NCBI GenBank assembly: GCA_937958105.1
Contig: CALFXJ010000005.1
Span: 62,001 to 126,000, forward strand
From: an uncultured Cellvibrio sp.
GTDB taxonomy: Bacteria; Pseudomonadota; Gammaproteobacteria; Pseudomonadales; Cellvibrionaceae
Reading direction: 5' to 3'
Length of the DNA: 64,000 nt
A program made the position numbers and the translations under genes. Each line of letters begins with the position of its first letter. Position 1 is the stretch's first letter. The notes under the pieces are model-generated. The model had not been told where the DNA came from. It did not search any database and saw only the letters and a program-made list of their open reading frames with translations. This document shows, in pieces, positions 44,730 to 52,099 of the stretch.

Positions 44730-45809
44730 GTGAATAAAAATTCATCGCAGGAACCTGGCATTATCGAAGGATTTTTCGGACGCAGCTGGTCCTGGAGCGA
44801 CCGTCAGGATTACGCCGCTTTTCTAGCCAACACCGGCTATCGTTTTTATATTTATGCCCCGAAAGATGACACTTTTCTGCGCAGACGCTGGCAGGAAAGC
44901 TGGCCCGCTACGACCGTGGCGGAACTGCACCGACTGCGGGACATTTATCAGCAGCATGGGGTTGCGTTTGGTGTGGGCCTGAGCCCTTATGAGCTGTATC
45001 GCGAACCTTCTGGTGAGCGCATCTCGAAACTGCAGAAAAAAATCGCACAGCTGAACGAGCTGCAGCCTGACATACTGTGCCTGCTGTTCGATGACATGCG
45101 TGGCGACCTGCCCAGCCTGGCCGAGATCCAATGTGAACTGGTTCAATGTGCTGCAGAAAACACCACCGCCAGGAAGATTATCTTCTGCCCGACTTACTAC
45201 AGTTTTGACCCCATCCTGGAAAAAGTCTTTGGCGCCCGCCCCGATAATTACTGGACAACATTGGGACGCAATATCGATTCTGCGATTGATATCTTCTGGA
45301 CCGGCCCACAGGTCTGCTCTCTCTGTTACCCGCCTGAACACCTGCAGACGGTCACAGAGCTGCTTCAGCGACAACCCTTTCTCTGGGATAACTATCCCGT
45401 CAATGACGGTGCTGTGAAATCAAAGCTTCTGCAACTGCGTGCATTCGACCAGCGCCACACAGAATTGAACACAAGAGTGGCCGGCCATGCCGTCAATCCA
45501 ATGAATCAGCCCTGGCTGTCCCGCATTCCCCTGATGACACTGCCGCAACTTTATCGTGAAGGCGCTCGCTACGATGCGATGCAAGCTTTTATTGATGCCT
45601 GCCACCAACTTTGTGGCTCTGCATTGGCGCAGTGCATCGTCGAAGATATTGCCTTGTTGCAGGACGCCGGATTGAGCAAACTTTCTACTGCGAACAAACA
45701 GGAGCTTATCGAGAGATACCGGGCTTTTCCAGACAGCCCTTACGCAGCAGAAATTATCGCCTGGCTGAATGATGAATATCAGTTCGACCCAGCCTGCCTG
45801 ACGGAATGA
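44730..45809 (+). CDS. GH84-like beta-N-acetylglucosaminidase domain protein, no signal peptide
   Basis: A 359-residue protein of the NAGidase/GH84 family (the O-GlcNAcase-hyaluronidase group). The N-terminus carries GIIEGFFGRSWSW, followed by YIYAPKDD and LLFDDM at 119-123, whose adjacent aspartates D121-D122 match the catalytic pair of GH84 enzymes; DIFWTGPQVCS also fits. GTG at 44730 has a GGAG upstream at about 10 bases. Characterised bacterial relatives are mostly secreted, but this one has no signal peptide and should be cytoplasmic. Hydrolysis of N-acetylglucosamine from proteins or cell-wall fragments is likely; the substrate is not known. It is not in an obvious operon. Confidence 0.8.
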   Translation: MNKNSSQEPGIIEGFFGRSWSWSDRQDYAAFLANTGYRFYIYAPKDDTFLRRRWQESWPATTVAELHRLRDIYQQHGVAFGVGLSPYELYREPSGERISKLQKKIAQLNELQPDILCLLFDDMRGDLPSLAEIQCELVQCAAENTTARKIIFCPTYYSFDPILEKVFGARPDNYWTTLGRNIDSAIDIFWTGPQVCSLCYPPEHLQTVTELLQRQPFLWDNYPVNDGAVKSKLLQLRAFDQRHTELNTRVAGHAVNPMNQPWLSRIPLMTLPQLYREGARYDAMQAFIDACHQLCGSALAQCIVEDIALLQDAGLSKLSTANKQELIERYRAFPDSPYAAEIIAWLNDEYQFDPACLTE

Positions 45810-45846
45810 TTCGACAGCAGGCTTGATCTCTGTTGCAAGACGAAAG

Positions 45847-46503
45847 CTACAACACCCGACCCAACCAGCGATTAATATCGTCTACCTGCGGGGCACATAG
45901 CGTGTGGGCCATCGGGTAGGTCTGATACTCAGCCGCGTACCCCTGCTTCTGCAGCAACTCAAAGGCGCGCCGCCCAAGCAGTTCCGGCACCACATTATCC
46001 TGGGTTCCATGCTGAATCAGTACCGGGATGTCCTGGTTGGCCTGATGGGTTTTTATGGTTTCATGGGTAGCAAAATAGCTGGACAGCACCAGCAGCCCTC
46101 CTAACCCCTCGGGGTGCGACAACGCGGCCTGATAAACGACAGCACCACCCTGAGAAAAGCCCGCCAGCACTATGCGATTGCCCGCCACACCACGCTCCTT
46201 TTCCCGAGCAATAAGCCGTGCGACTTCGGTTGCCGACTTTTCCAGCTGCACCACATCAACCTTGCGCTCAATGGACATCTCCAGAATGTCATACCAGGCC
46301 GGCATTACATATCCACCATTAATGGTTACCGGCATACTCGGCGCATGGGGAAATACAAAACGCGTGGAAGATTTTTTGGGGAAATTAAGCTGAGGCACCA
46401 GAGAGGCGAAGTCATGACCGTCCGCACCCAGACCGTGTAACCATATAATGGCACTGTCTGCCTGCTGGTCCGGCTCAATTTCCACACAAGACAAATAAGA
46501 CAT
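45847..46503 (-). CDS. Carboxylesterase / phospholipase (EstB-like alpha/beta hydrolase)
   Basis: A 218-residue cytoplasmic serine hydrolase of the PF02230 group. The triad can be read directly: S117 in GFSQGG, D169 in HGTQDNVVP and H200 in MAHTLC, with the oxyanion region WLHGLGADG at 21-29. AGGAG precedes the ATG at 46503. Close relatives hydrolyse short-chain esters or lysophospholipids. The gene ends 37 bases from the GH84-like gene (convergent), so no operon link exists. Confidence 0.88.
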   Translation of the reverse strand: MSYLSCVEIEPDQQADSAIIWLHGLGADGHDFASLVPQLNFPKKSSTRFVFPHAPSMPVTINGGYVMPAWYDILEMSIERKVDVVQLEKSATEVARLIAREKERGVAGNRIVLAGFSQGGAVVYQAALSHPEGLGGLLVLSSYFATHETIKTHQANQDIPVLIQHGTQDNVVPELLGRRAFELLQKQGYAAEYQTYPMAHTLCAPQVDDINRWLGRVL

Positions 46504-46521
46504 GTATAACTCCTAAATCAG

Positions 46522-47862
46522 TTACCAAACCAGTCGATGATGCCGCGCGATCTCGTCGCGCCATTCAGGAAAGACACCTGCGCGCTCCGCAAACGCTTTC
46601 CATTGACTGACAGCATCAATAACCTGCGCAATAATTTTTTTTGCGCGTACAGTTTTTATATTTCCCTGAGCAGCCACCGCCAGCAAGTCGTCCAGTACAA
46701 AATTATCCCGCTTCTCATTGACCCGCATTTGATGCCGGGACGTCCACTCACCGCGAGGGTTGTAGCTGTAGATCACATCATAGGCAGGCGCCAGTTGCCA
46801 GCGCCCCTGACGATCCATCAGAAAGGCAATATTTTTAGTGTGGTCATCCTGATTGCGGGCGACGACATTAAACACCATACGCCGATACTGCTGCTCCAGC
46901 GCAGCCTGCTCATTATCCATCTTCAGACGCTTGATAACCTGCAGTGCCTGTTCGTAGCTGTAGCCACCCGCAATATTGAAATCATAATGAGCAATCGCGC
47001 AAAGCGACTGCATGTGCAGCTTATCTCCGTCCGACCGACGATCAAACCGCCGCGTCATAAAGTGCGCGCGGCCGCCCTCCTCCAACAATCGACTCTCGGA
47101 CATGTCAATTTCTGCGGCTCTGGCCATCAGATAATAGGCGTATTCAATCCGACCGAAGCCTTGAGGGTCATTCAGCTCCTTATCTGAATTTTCAGCAATG
47201 CCGTCAAACTTCAGCAGCCAATGCTCAAAGCCGGCTTCGGCTGCCACCTGCCCGGAGCGAACCTCGCCGGTCTGCGGATTCCAGGCAATGACCGCCTTGG
47301 CTCGAGCACCCCCAGCAGAAGTACCCACTGCGAGGATATGCCCCAGTGCAGAGCGCTGATCACTCATGTCATCCGACAACTGTTCATGCAAGCGACTCCT
47401 GGCCGACAAGACACGATTTGCCAGCGCCGCCAGCTCAGCGATTTCCAGCGGCTGACTCCCTTGCAACCGCTTAATGGCGGGGCGAAACTCCAGCGCCCCC
47501 ATTCCCCGCTCCCCCATGTAACACAAGCGCTCCACCGGACTGAAGCTCGCCTTGTCCCTGCCCTGCTGCTCCAACCAGCGATCAATCAGCAGGTTGCCGA
47601 ACTTGTCGGGCAGCGCATCAGCCAACATGCCCGGCAGTCCCTTAAATGAATGACGATCAAGCTCCGGAAAGCTGTAGATGGCCCGCGCTCGCGGCATCAT
47701 CAGGGGCGCCAGCTCTACCGGCGCCTGCAGAAACACCGGATCGTATTCAAAGAATCCCAGCTCTCGCTCCTCGTCCCAGGCGACCGCACCAACGCGCGTC
47801 CCCCAGATAAATACGTCGGCCACATCAACCTTGGAGTGCTTTTGTTCCACCACGCCGCTCAC
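46522..47862 (-). CDS. hipA: HipA-like serine/threonine kinase toxin
   Basis: Toxin of a type II toxin-antitoxin pair; E. coli HipA phosphorylates glutamyl-tRNA synthetase and causes growth arrest and persistence. 446 residues. A glycine-rich loop TSAGGARAK (181-189), the catalytic loop NQDDHTKN (D339 and N344) and the activation-loop aspartate D362 in APAYD are all present, so it is predicted to be active. GTG at 47862 overlaps the antitoxin stop by 4 bases (GTGA), indicating translational coupling. The longer N-terminal domain suits a HipA of this size. GltX, the known HipA target, is in this window but far away. Confidence 0.88.
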   Translation of the reverse strand: MSGVVEQKHSKVDVADVFIWGTRVGAVAWDEERELGFFEYDPVFLQAPVELAPLMMPRARAIYSFPELDRHSFKGLPGMLADALPDKFGNLLIDRWLEQQGRDKASFSPVERLCYMGERGMGALEFRPAIKRLQGSQPLEIAELAALANRVLSARSRLHEQLSDDMSDQRSALGHILAVGTSAGGARAKAVIAWNPQTGEVRSGQVAAEAGFEHWLLKFDGIAENSDKELNDPQGFGRIEYAYYLMARAAEIDMSESRLLEEGGRAHFMTRRFDRRSDGDKLHMQSLCAIAHYDFNIAGGYSYEQALQVIKRLKMDNEQAALEQQYRRMVFNVVARNQDDHTKNIAFLMDRQGRWQLAPAYDVIYSYNPRGEWTSRHQMRVNEKRDNFVLDDLLAVAAQGNIKTVRAKKIIAQVIDAVSQWKAFAERAGVFPEWRDEIARHHRLVW

Positions 47863-48218
47863 ACCTCATCTCCCCACTTCCACCCGGAAGCCGGCTCTTT
47901 TACCTCTCCGCGGTTCGAAGCTCGCCGTCTCCTCCGCTGCCCGCCAGCAACCTTCAACTGCAGCGGGCTCAAGGCAGGCGGAGGCATAAAGTTATCCAGC
48001 TGATCGAGCCGCCCCAGGGCACGTAGTATGGCAATCAAGGTCATGAGAGTAATGTTGCCCTTACCAGACTCAGCCCGTTTTACTGTGATCAAGCTCACCC
48101 CCGCCCGCTCGGCCAGCTCCGCCTGGGTGATGTTGATTTCCAGTCGGGCCGCCTTAAGGCGATCACACAATTCATCATGGATTTGCTGGTCACTTAACAA
48201 ATGAAATGATTCCGTCAT
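47859..48218 (-). CDS. hipB: HipB-like antitoxin, XRE-type DNA-binding protein
   Basis: A 119-residue antitoxin and autorepressor. An XRE helix-turn-helix is clear from LKAARLEINITQAELAERAG to VKRAESGKGNITLMTLIAIL (about 18-63). The C-terminal tail is basic and Arg-rich (GGQRRRRRASNRGE) and could be an additional DNA or toxin-binding segment. It precedes hipA with a 4-base overlap, the standard antitoxin-first order. The upstream region is AT-rich and holds repeated palindromic motifs likely to be its operators. No strong ribosome site is seen before the ATG. Confidence 0.85.
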   Translation of the reverse strand: MTESFHLLSDQQIHDELCDRLKAARLEINITQAELAERAGVSLITVKRAESGKGNITLMTLIAILRALGRLDQLDNFMPPPALSPLQLKVAGGQRRRRRASNRGEVKEPASGWKWGDEV

Positions 48219-48477
48219 AAGCCAAAAAGTATCTAATATGAAACTTAAATGAGCTTTTTACCAGATATGAATCATAAATGATACATAATCGATAGCATGC
48301 TAATGAACAACAAATCATATAGGATACCTAATAATAAAAAAACCCAATAACATCTCATATATGAAATTTAATACTGATCGAGCTATATATATGCGATATA
48401 AATAAATCACCCCTTTGCCATTGAAATAACACTAAACTGGCAATAACACTTCCGAATCAGCAGTAGAAGAGAAAGGC
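48219..48477. promoter_or_regulatory. AT-rich control region between hipB and ppnN
   Basis: Strongly AT-rich compared with its neighbours. Two related words, ATCTAATATGAAA (48231-48243) and ATCTCATATATGAAA (48352-48366), plus the palindrome TCATATATGA (48355-48364), are candidate HipB operators. The region must also contain the ppnN promoter. Confidence 0.45.
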
Positions 48478-49899
48478 ATGACGAACAGCTACAGTAATAA
48501 TCCTTATATCTCCACTCACCATGAAAGTGGCAACTACGAAACGATTGACGCCATCGTCTCCCCGGCCGGGGCACTGAACATACTTTCCAAGATAGAGGTT
48601 TCCAAGCTGCTCGACGCCAGCCAGAGCGGGTTGTACAACCTGTTTCGCAGCTGCTCGCTGGCAGTGCTTAACTGCGGCAACTATCTTGATGACGGGAAGG
48701 AGCTGCTGGAGCGCTACAGTGACTTCTCTATCAGCATCATCCAGGAAGAACGCGGTATCAAACTGGATGTGCGCGGCGCACCCGCCAGTGCCTTCGTCGA
48801 TGGGAAGATGATCAAGGGTATCAGCGAGCACCTCTTTACCGTGCTGCGCGATGTGATTTATGCCAGTGATGAACTCCGCGGCAACCCCAAGTTTGATCTG
48901 AACACCAGTGAAGGTGTCACCGACGCGGTATTCCACATGCTGCGCAACGCCGCCTTGTTGCAACCGGGGCGCGACCCTAACCTGGTGGTCTGCTGGGGCG
49001 GTCACTCCATCAGCCGCGGCGAATATGATTACACCAAGGAAGTAGGCTACGCCCTGGGCCTGAGGGGAATGGATATCTGCACTGGTTGCGGTCCTGGGGC
49101 CATGAAAGGCCCCATGAAAGGTGCGACCATCGGCCATGCCAAACAGCGCATCAGTGGTGGTCGTTATATCGGGATTACCGAACCGGGAATTATCGCGGCA
49201 GAAGCGCCCAACCCCATCGTAAATCAGCTAACCATCATGCCGGACATTGAAAAACGACTGGAAGCCTTTGTGCGCATGGGCCATGGCATCATCGTGTTCC
49301 CAGGCGGCGCTGGTACCGCAGAAGAAATACTTTATATCCTGGGTATCCTGCTGCATCCGGACAACCGGGAGATCCCCTTCCCGCTGATCTTCACCGGACC
49401 AGCCAGTGCGGCAGATTATTTTGATCACATCCATCAGTTTATTGGAGACACTATCGGAGCTGAGGCGCAAAGCCGCTACAAGATCATTATCAATGACCCT
49501 GATTCCGTAGCCCGCGAAATGCTGAGCGGTGTTAAGGCTGTGCGTGAGTTCCGTAAAGAAACGGACGATGCCTACTATTTCAACTGGCAATTAAAGATCA
49601 GCCCGGACTTCCAGAAACCCTTTGCGCCTACCCATACCAATATGCGCAATCTGGAGTTGCATAAAAATCAGGAAAGCCATCTGCTCGCCGCCAACCTGCG
49701 ACGTGCCTTTTCCGGGATCGTAGCCGGTAACGTAAAGGACGAAGGCATCCGCGCAATCGAAGAGCACGGGCATTTTGAACTGCATGGTGACCTGAGCATC
49801 ATGCAACCTGTCGATGCCTTGCTCACCTCTTTTGCGGAACAAAGCCGGATGAAGTTACCAGGCCGCAATTACAAACCCTGTTATCGTATCGTCAAATAA
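48478..49899 (+). CDS. ppnN: Pyrimidine/purine nucleotide 5'-monophosphate nucleosidase
   Basis: Enzyme of the LOG/PpnN (YgdH) family that splits nucleoside monophosphates into base and ribose-5-phosphate, linked to (p)ppGpp control in E. coli. 473 residues. The Rossmann-like core carries VCWGGHSISRGEYDYTKEVG, CTGCGPGAMKGPMKGA and the PGGAGTAEE motif (about 280) that binds ribose-phosphate. N- and C-terminal extensions resemble E. coli PpnN (454). AGAGAAAGG precedes the ATG. It is the first gene before aat and bpt, in the same direction. A GC-rich hairpin at 49909-49932 separates it from aat. Confidence 0.9.
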   Translation: MTNSYSNNPYISTHHESGNYETIDAIVSPAGALNILSKIEVSKLLDASQSGLYNLFRSCSLAVLNCGNYLDDGKELLERYSDFSISIIQEERGIKLDVRGAPASAFVDGKMIKGISEHLFTVLRDVIYASDELRGNPKFDLNTSEGVTDAVFHMLRNAALLQPGRDPNLVVCWGGHSISRGEYDYTKEVGYALGLRGMDICTGCGPGAMKGPMKGATIGHAKQRISGGRYIGITEPGIIAAEAPNPIVNQLTIMPDIEKRLEAFVRMGHGIIVFPGGAGTAEEILYILGILLHPDNREIPFPLIFTGPASAADYFDHIHQFIGDTIGAEAQSRYKIIINDPDSVAREMLSGVKAVREFRKETDDAYYFNWQLKISPDFQKPFAPTHTNMRNLELHKNQESHLLAANLRRAFSGIVAGNVKDEGIRAIEEHGHFELHGDLSIMQPVDALLTSFAEQSRMKLPGRNYKPCYRIVK

Positions 49900-49908
49900 C
49901 AACGCCGC

Positions 49909-49932
49909 CGCCCGGCACCTATGTGCCGGGCG
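49909..49932 (+). terminator. GC hairpin between ppnN and aat
   Basis: Perfect 10-bp stem CGCCCGGCAC / GTGCCGGGCG with a 4-base loop just after the ppnN stop. No T tract follows (AAAATACA), so it may attenuate or stabilise rather than terminate. Confidence 0.35.
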
Positions 49933-49949
49933 AAAATACAACAAATGTC

Positions 49950-50687
49950 ATGACACAAGTGTATTGGTTAAATCCGGACGATCTGGAGTTCCCACCCGTC
50001 TCCCTGGCCCTTGCTGAACCCAATGGCTTGCTGGCTGTTGGTGGCGATTTATCCCCGCACCGCATCCTGGCCGCCTATCGCAACGGCATCTTCCCCTGGT
50101 TTAACCCCGGTGATCCGATTTTATGGTGGAGCCCCCAGCCCCGCACGGTAATTTACCCCGACCAGCTGCATATCTCCCGCAGCCTGCGCAAAACACTGCG
50201 TAAAAACCTTTATCATGTGACTTTTGATCATGCCTTCGAAGAGGTCATGCGACACTGTGCAGCCCCCCGAAGTTATGCCGACGGGACCTGGATCAGCGAC
50301 GCCATGATTGCCGCTTACACCGAAATTCACCAGATGGGGCTCGCGCATTCTGTTGAAGTATGGCGCCAAGAACCCGAAACCGAACCTGAACTGGTAGGAG
50401 GGCTTTATGGAATTGCCCTGGGGCAGATCTTTTTTGGGGAATCCATGTTCAGTCAGGCAGATAATGCCTCGAAGGTAGGCTTCGCTCATCTGATGCACCA
50501 TCTGCGAAGCTGGCAGTTCAAGCTTGTGGATTGCCAGGTTGCGAACGATCATCTGTTCAGCCTGGGGGCCACGGAAATTCCCCGGGAAGTGTTTCAGAAA
50601 ATGCTGTTGAATTTTACTGACCAGCCCGCCACTGGACCTGTCGATAATAACTGGAAGGCGGTCCGCACAAGCTGGAGCACTGATTAA
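49950..50687 (+). CDS. aat: Leucyl/phenylalanyl-tRNA--protein transferase
   Basis: Adds leucine or phenylalanine to N-terminal basic residues of proteins, making them N-degrons for ClpAP through ClpS. 245 residues from the ATG at 49950 (an upstream GTG at 49923 lies inside a hairpin and adds no family sequence). Characteristic segments include GLLAVGGDLSPHRILAAYRNGIFPWF, WWSPQPRTVI and YGIALGQIFFGESMFS. Its functional partners clpS and clpA lie a few genes downstream, which fits the N-end rule pathway gene cluster found in pseudomonads. Confidence 0.95.
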   Translation: MTQVYWLNPDDLEFPPVSLALAEPNGLLAVGGDLSPHRILAAYRNGIFPWFNPGDPILWWSPQPRTVIYPDQLHISRSLRKTLRKNLYHVTFDHAFEEVMRHCAAPRSYADGTWISDAMIAAYTEIHQMGLAHSVEVWRQEPETEPELVGGLYGIALGQIFFGESMFSQADNASKVGFAHLMHHLRSWQFKLVDCQVANDHLFSLGATEIPREVFQKMLLNFTDQPATGPVDNNWKAVRTSWSTD

Positions 50688-50966
50688 TATCTATACATCA
50701 CGGCGGAACCGGGCAGCGCGAACTTTTTGACAATTATCGCTCGGGCAACACCAAACTCCGGCCCCAATACACAGCGGTCGGAAGGGTGCTGATTCTGCAC
50801 AGGTGATCGAACATCTGCCCGCCAGTGATGTCGGTATGACAACGGCGTCAGCAATGATTCAGGCAGACCTGGCGACCGGCACAGCCTTAACAAGCAGACT
50901 CAACTGGCGAGAACCCGTTGTGACGGATAAGCTATAAATCACAGGCTCAGGTATCAGGAGACAGAA

Positions 50967-51674
50967 GTGACCGATCTCTCGACCCTTAAACTCTTCACCA
51001 CCCAGCCCCACCCCTGCAGCTACCTGGACGGTCAGGAGGCAACGACGCTGTTTGTCGACCCGGATGCCCCCGTGGATATCACCCTGTACAGCCAGCTTTC
51101 ACAGCTGGGCTTCCGACGCAGTGGCAGCCATCTGTACCGCCCGCAGTGCGCACTGTGCCAGGCCTGTATCTCCTGCAGGATACCCGTTGATCACTTTTAC
51201 CCGAACCGCAGCCAGCGCCGCTGCTGGCAACGCAATCAGGACCTCACCATCTCTGTGGTATCCAACATCAATACCGATGAACACTACGATCTGTATGCCG
51301 ACTACATCATCCGGCGTCACAGCGATGGCGACATGTTTCCCCCTTCCCAGACTCAATATGAAGCATTTCTGACCAGTGAGTGGGGCGTTACCCAGTATCT
51401 GGAGTTTCGACTCAAGGAGAAGCTGATTGGGGTCGCCGTCTGCGACCGGCTGGATGACGGTCTCTCTGCGGTTTATACCTTCTATGACCCCGATCAGACC
51501 CGCCGCAGCCTGGGTGTATTCGCCATCCTGGCCCAGATCGACAAGGCGCGGGCCCTCGGCCTCCCTCACCTTTACCTTGGCTATTGGATTAAACAGTGCG
51601 AAAAAATGCGGTACAAAATCCAGTATCGCCCGCTGGAACTCCTGATAAACCGGCGCTGGATGCGGCTGAATTAG
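50967..51674 (+). CDS. bpt: Aspartate/glutamate leucyltransferase (Bpt)
   Basis: Companion N-end rule transferase that adds leucine to N-terminal Asp or Glu, related to eukaryotic arginyl-transferase. 235 residues. The paired cysteines of the family are in CALCQACISC (about residues 56-65). The later segments with YADYIIRRHSDGDMFPP and LGYWIKQCEKMRYK match Bpt. GTG at 50967 has a strong AGGAG upstream. Lies between aat and infA, the usual order. About 280 bases to aat have no supported gene. Confidence 0.94.
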   Translation: MTDLSTLKLFTTQPHPCSYLDGQEATTLFVDPDAPVDITLYSQLSQLGFRRSGSHLYRPQCALCQACISCRIPVDHFYPNRSQRRCWQRNQDLTISVVSNINTDEHYDLYADYIIRRHSDGDMFPPSQTQYEAFLTSEWGVTQYLEFRLKEKLIGVAVCDRLDDGLSAVYTFYDPDQTRRSLGVFAILAQIDKARALGLPHLYLGYWIKQCEKMRYKIQYRPLELLINRRWMRLN

Positions 51675-51794
51675 TGCGAAACCCGACCAAACCTTCCTTT
51701 TGTCCCGCTTTTCACTTGGCGCAACCGGGTATTTCAGGCACAATTCGCACCTATTTTTACCCCTATACGCTAGGAAACCCGAGGACACCGCCGC

Positions 51795-52013
51795 ATGGCA
51801 AAAGAAGACAATATTGAATTCGAGGGCGAAGTAATCGATACCCTGCCTAATACAACTTTCCGGGTAAGACTGGAGAATGGCCACGTGGTTACTGCCCACA
51901 TTTCAGGCAAAATGCGCAAAAACTACATTCGTATCCTGACCGGCGACAAAGTCAAAGTCGAAATGACTCCTTACGACCTCAGCAAAGGTCGGATCACTTA
52001 CCGCGCCCGCTAG
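51795..52013 (+). CDS. infA: Translation initiation factor IF-1
   Basis: Essential 72-residue S1-type RNA-binding protein that occupies the ribosomal A site during initiation. The sequence KEDNIEFEGEVIDTLPNTTFRVRLENGHVVTAHISGK is the standard IF-1 fold, and it ends YRAR. GAGGA precedes the ATG. Downstream is a strong bidirectional terminator shared with clpA. Confidence 0.97.
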   Translation: MAKEDNIEFEGEVIDTLPNTTFRVRLENGHVVTAHISGKMRKNYIRILTGDKVKVEMTPYDLSKGRITYRAR

Positions 52014-52046
52014 TCCACTCCAGACGTCTTAAACCCTGATTCCATA

Positions 52047-52079
52047 AACAACAAAAGCCGCATAGCGGCTTTTGTTGTT
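52047..52079. terminator. Bidirectional terminator between infA and clpA
   Basis: A perfect 15-bp stem (AACAACAAAAGCCGC and its complement) with a 3-base loop, A-rich on the left and T-rich on the right. Serves the convergent infA and clpA genes. Confidence 0.9.
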
Positions 52080-52099
52080 TAGTCTTTTCCATGAACTTA

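Noticed and set aside
50688..50966. Short open stretches between aat and bpt, possibly a gene remnant
   Set aside because: No frame runs through with a start and ribosome site and none resembles a known family. The region is treated as a plain spacer.
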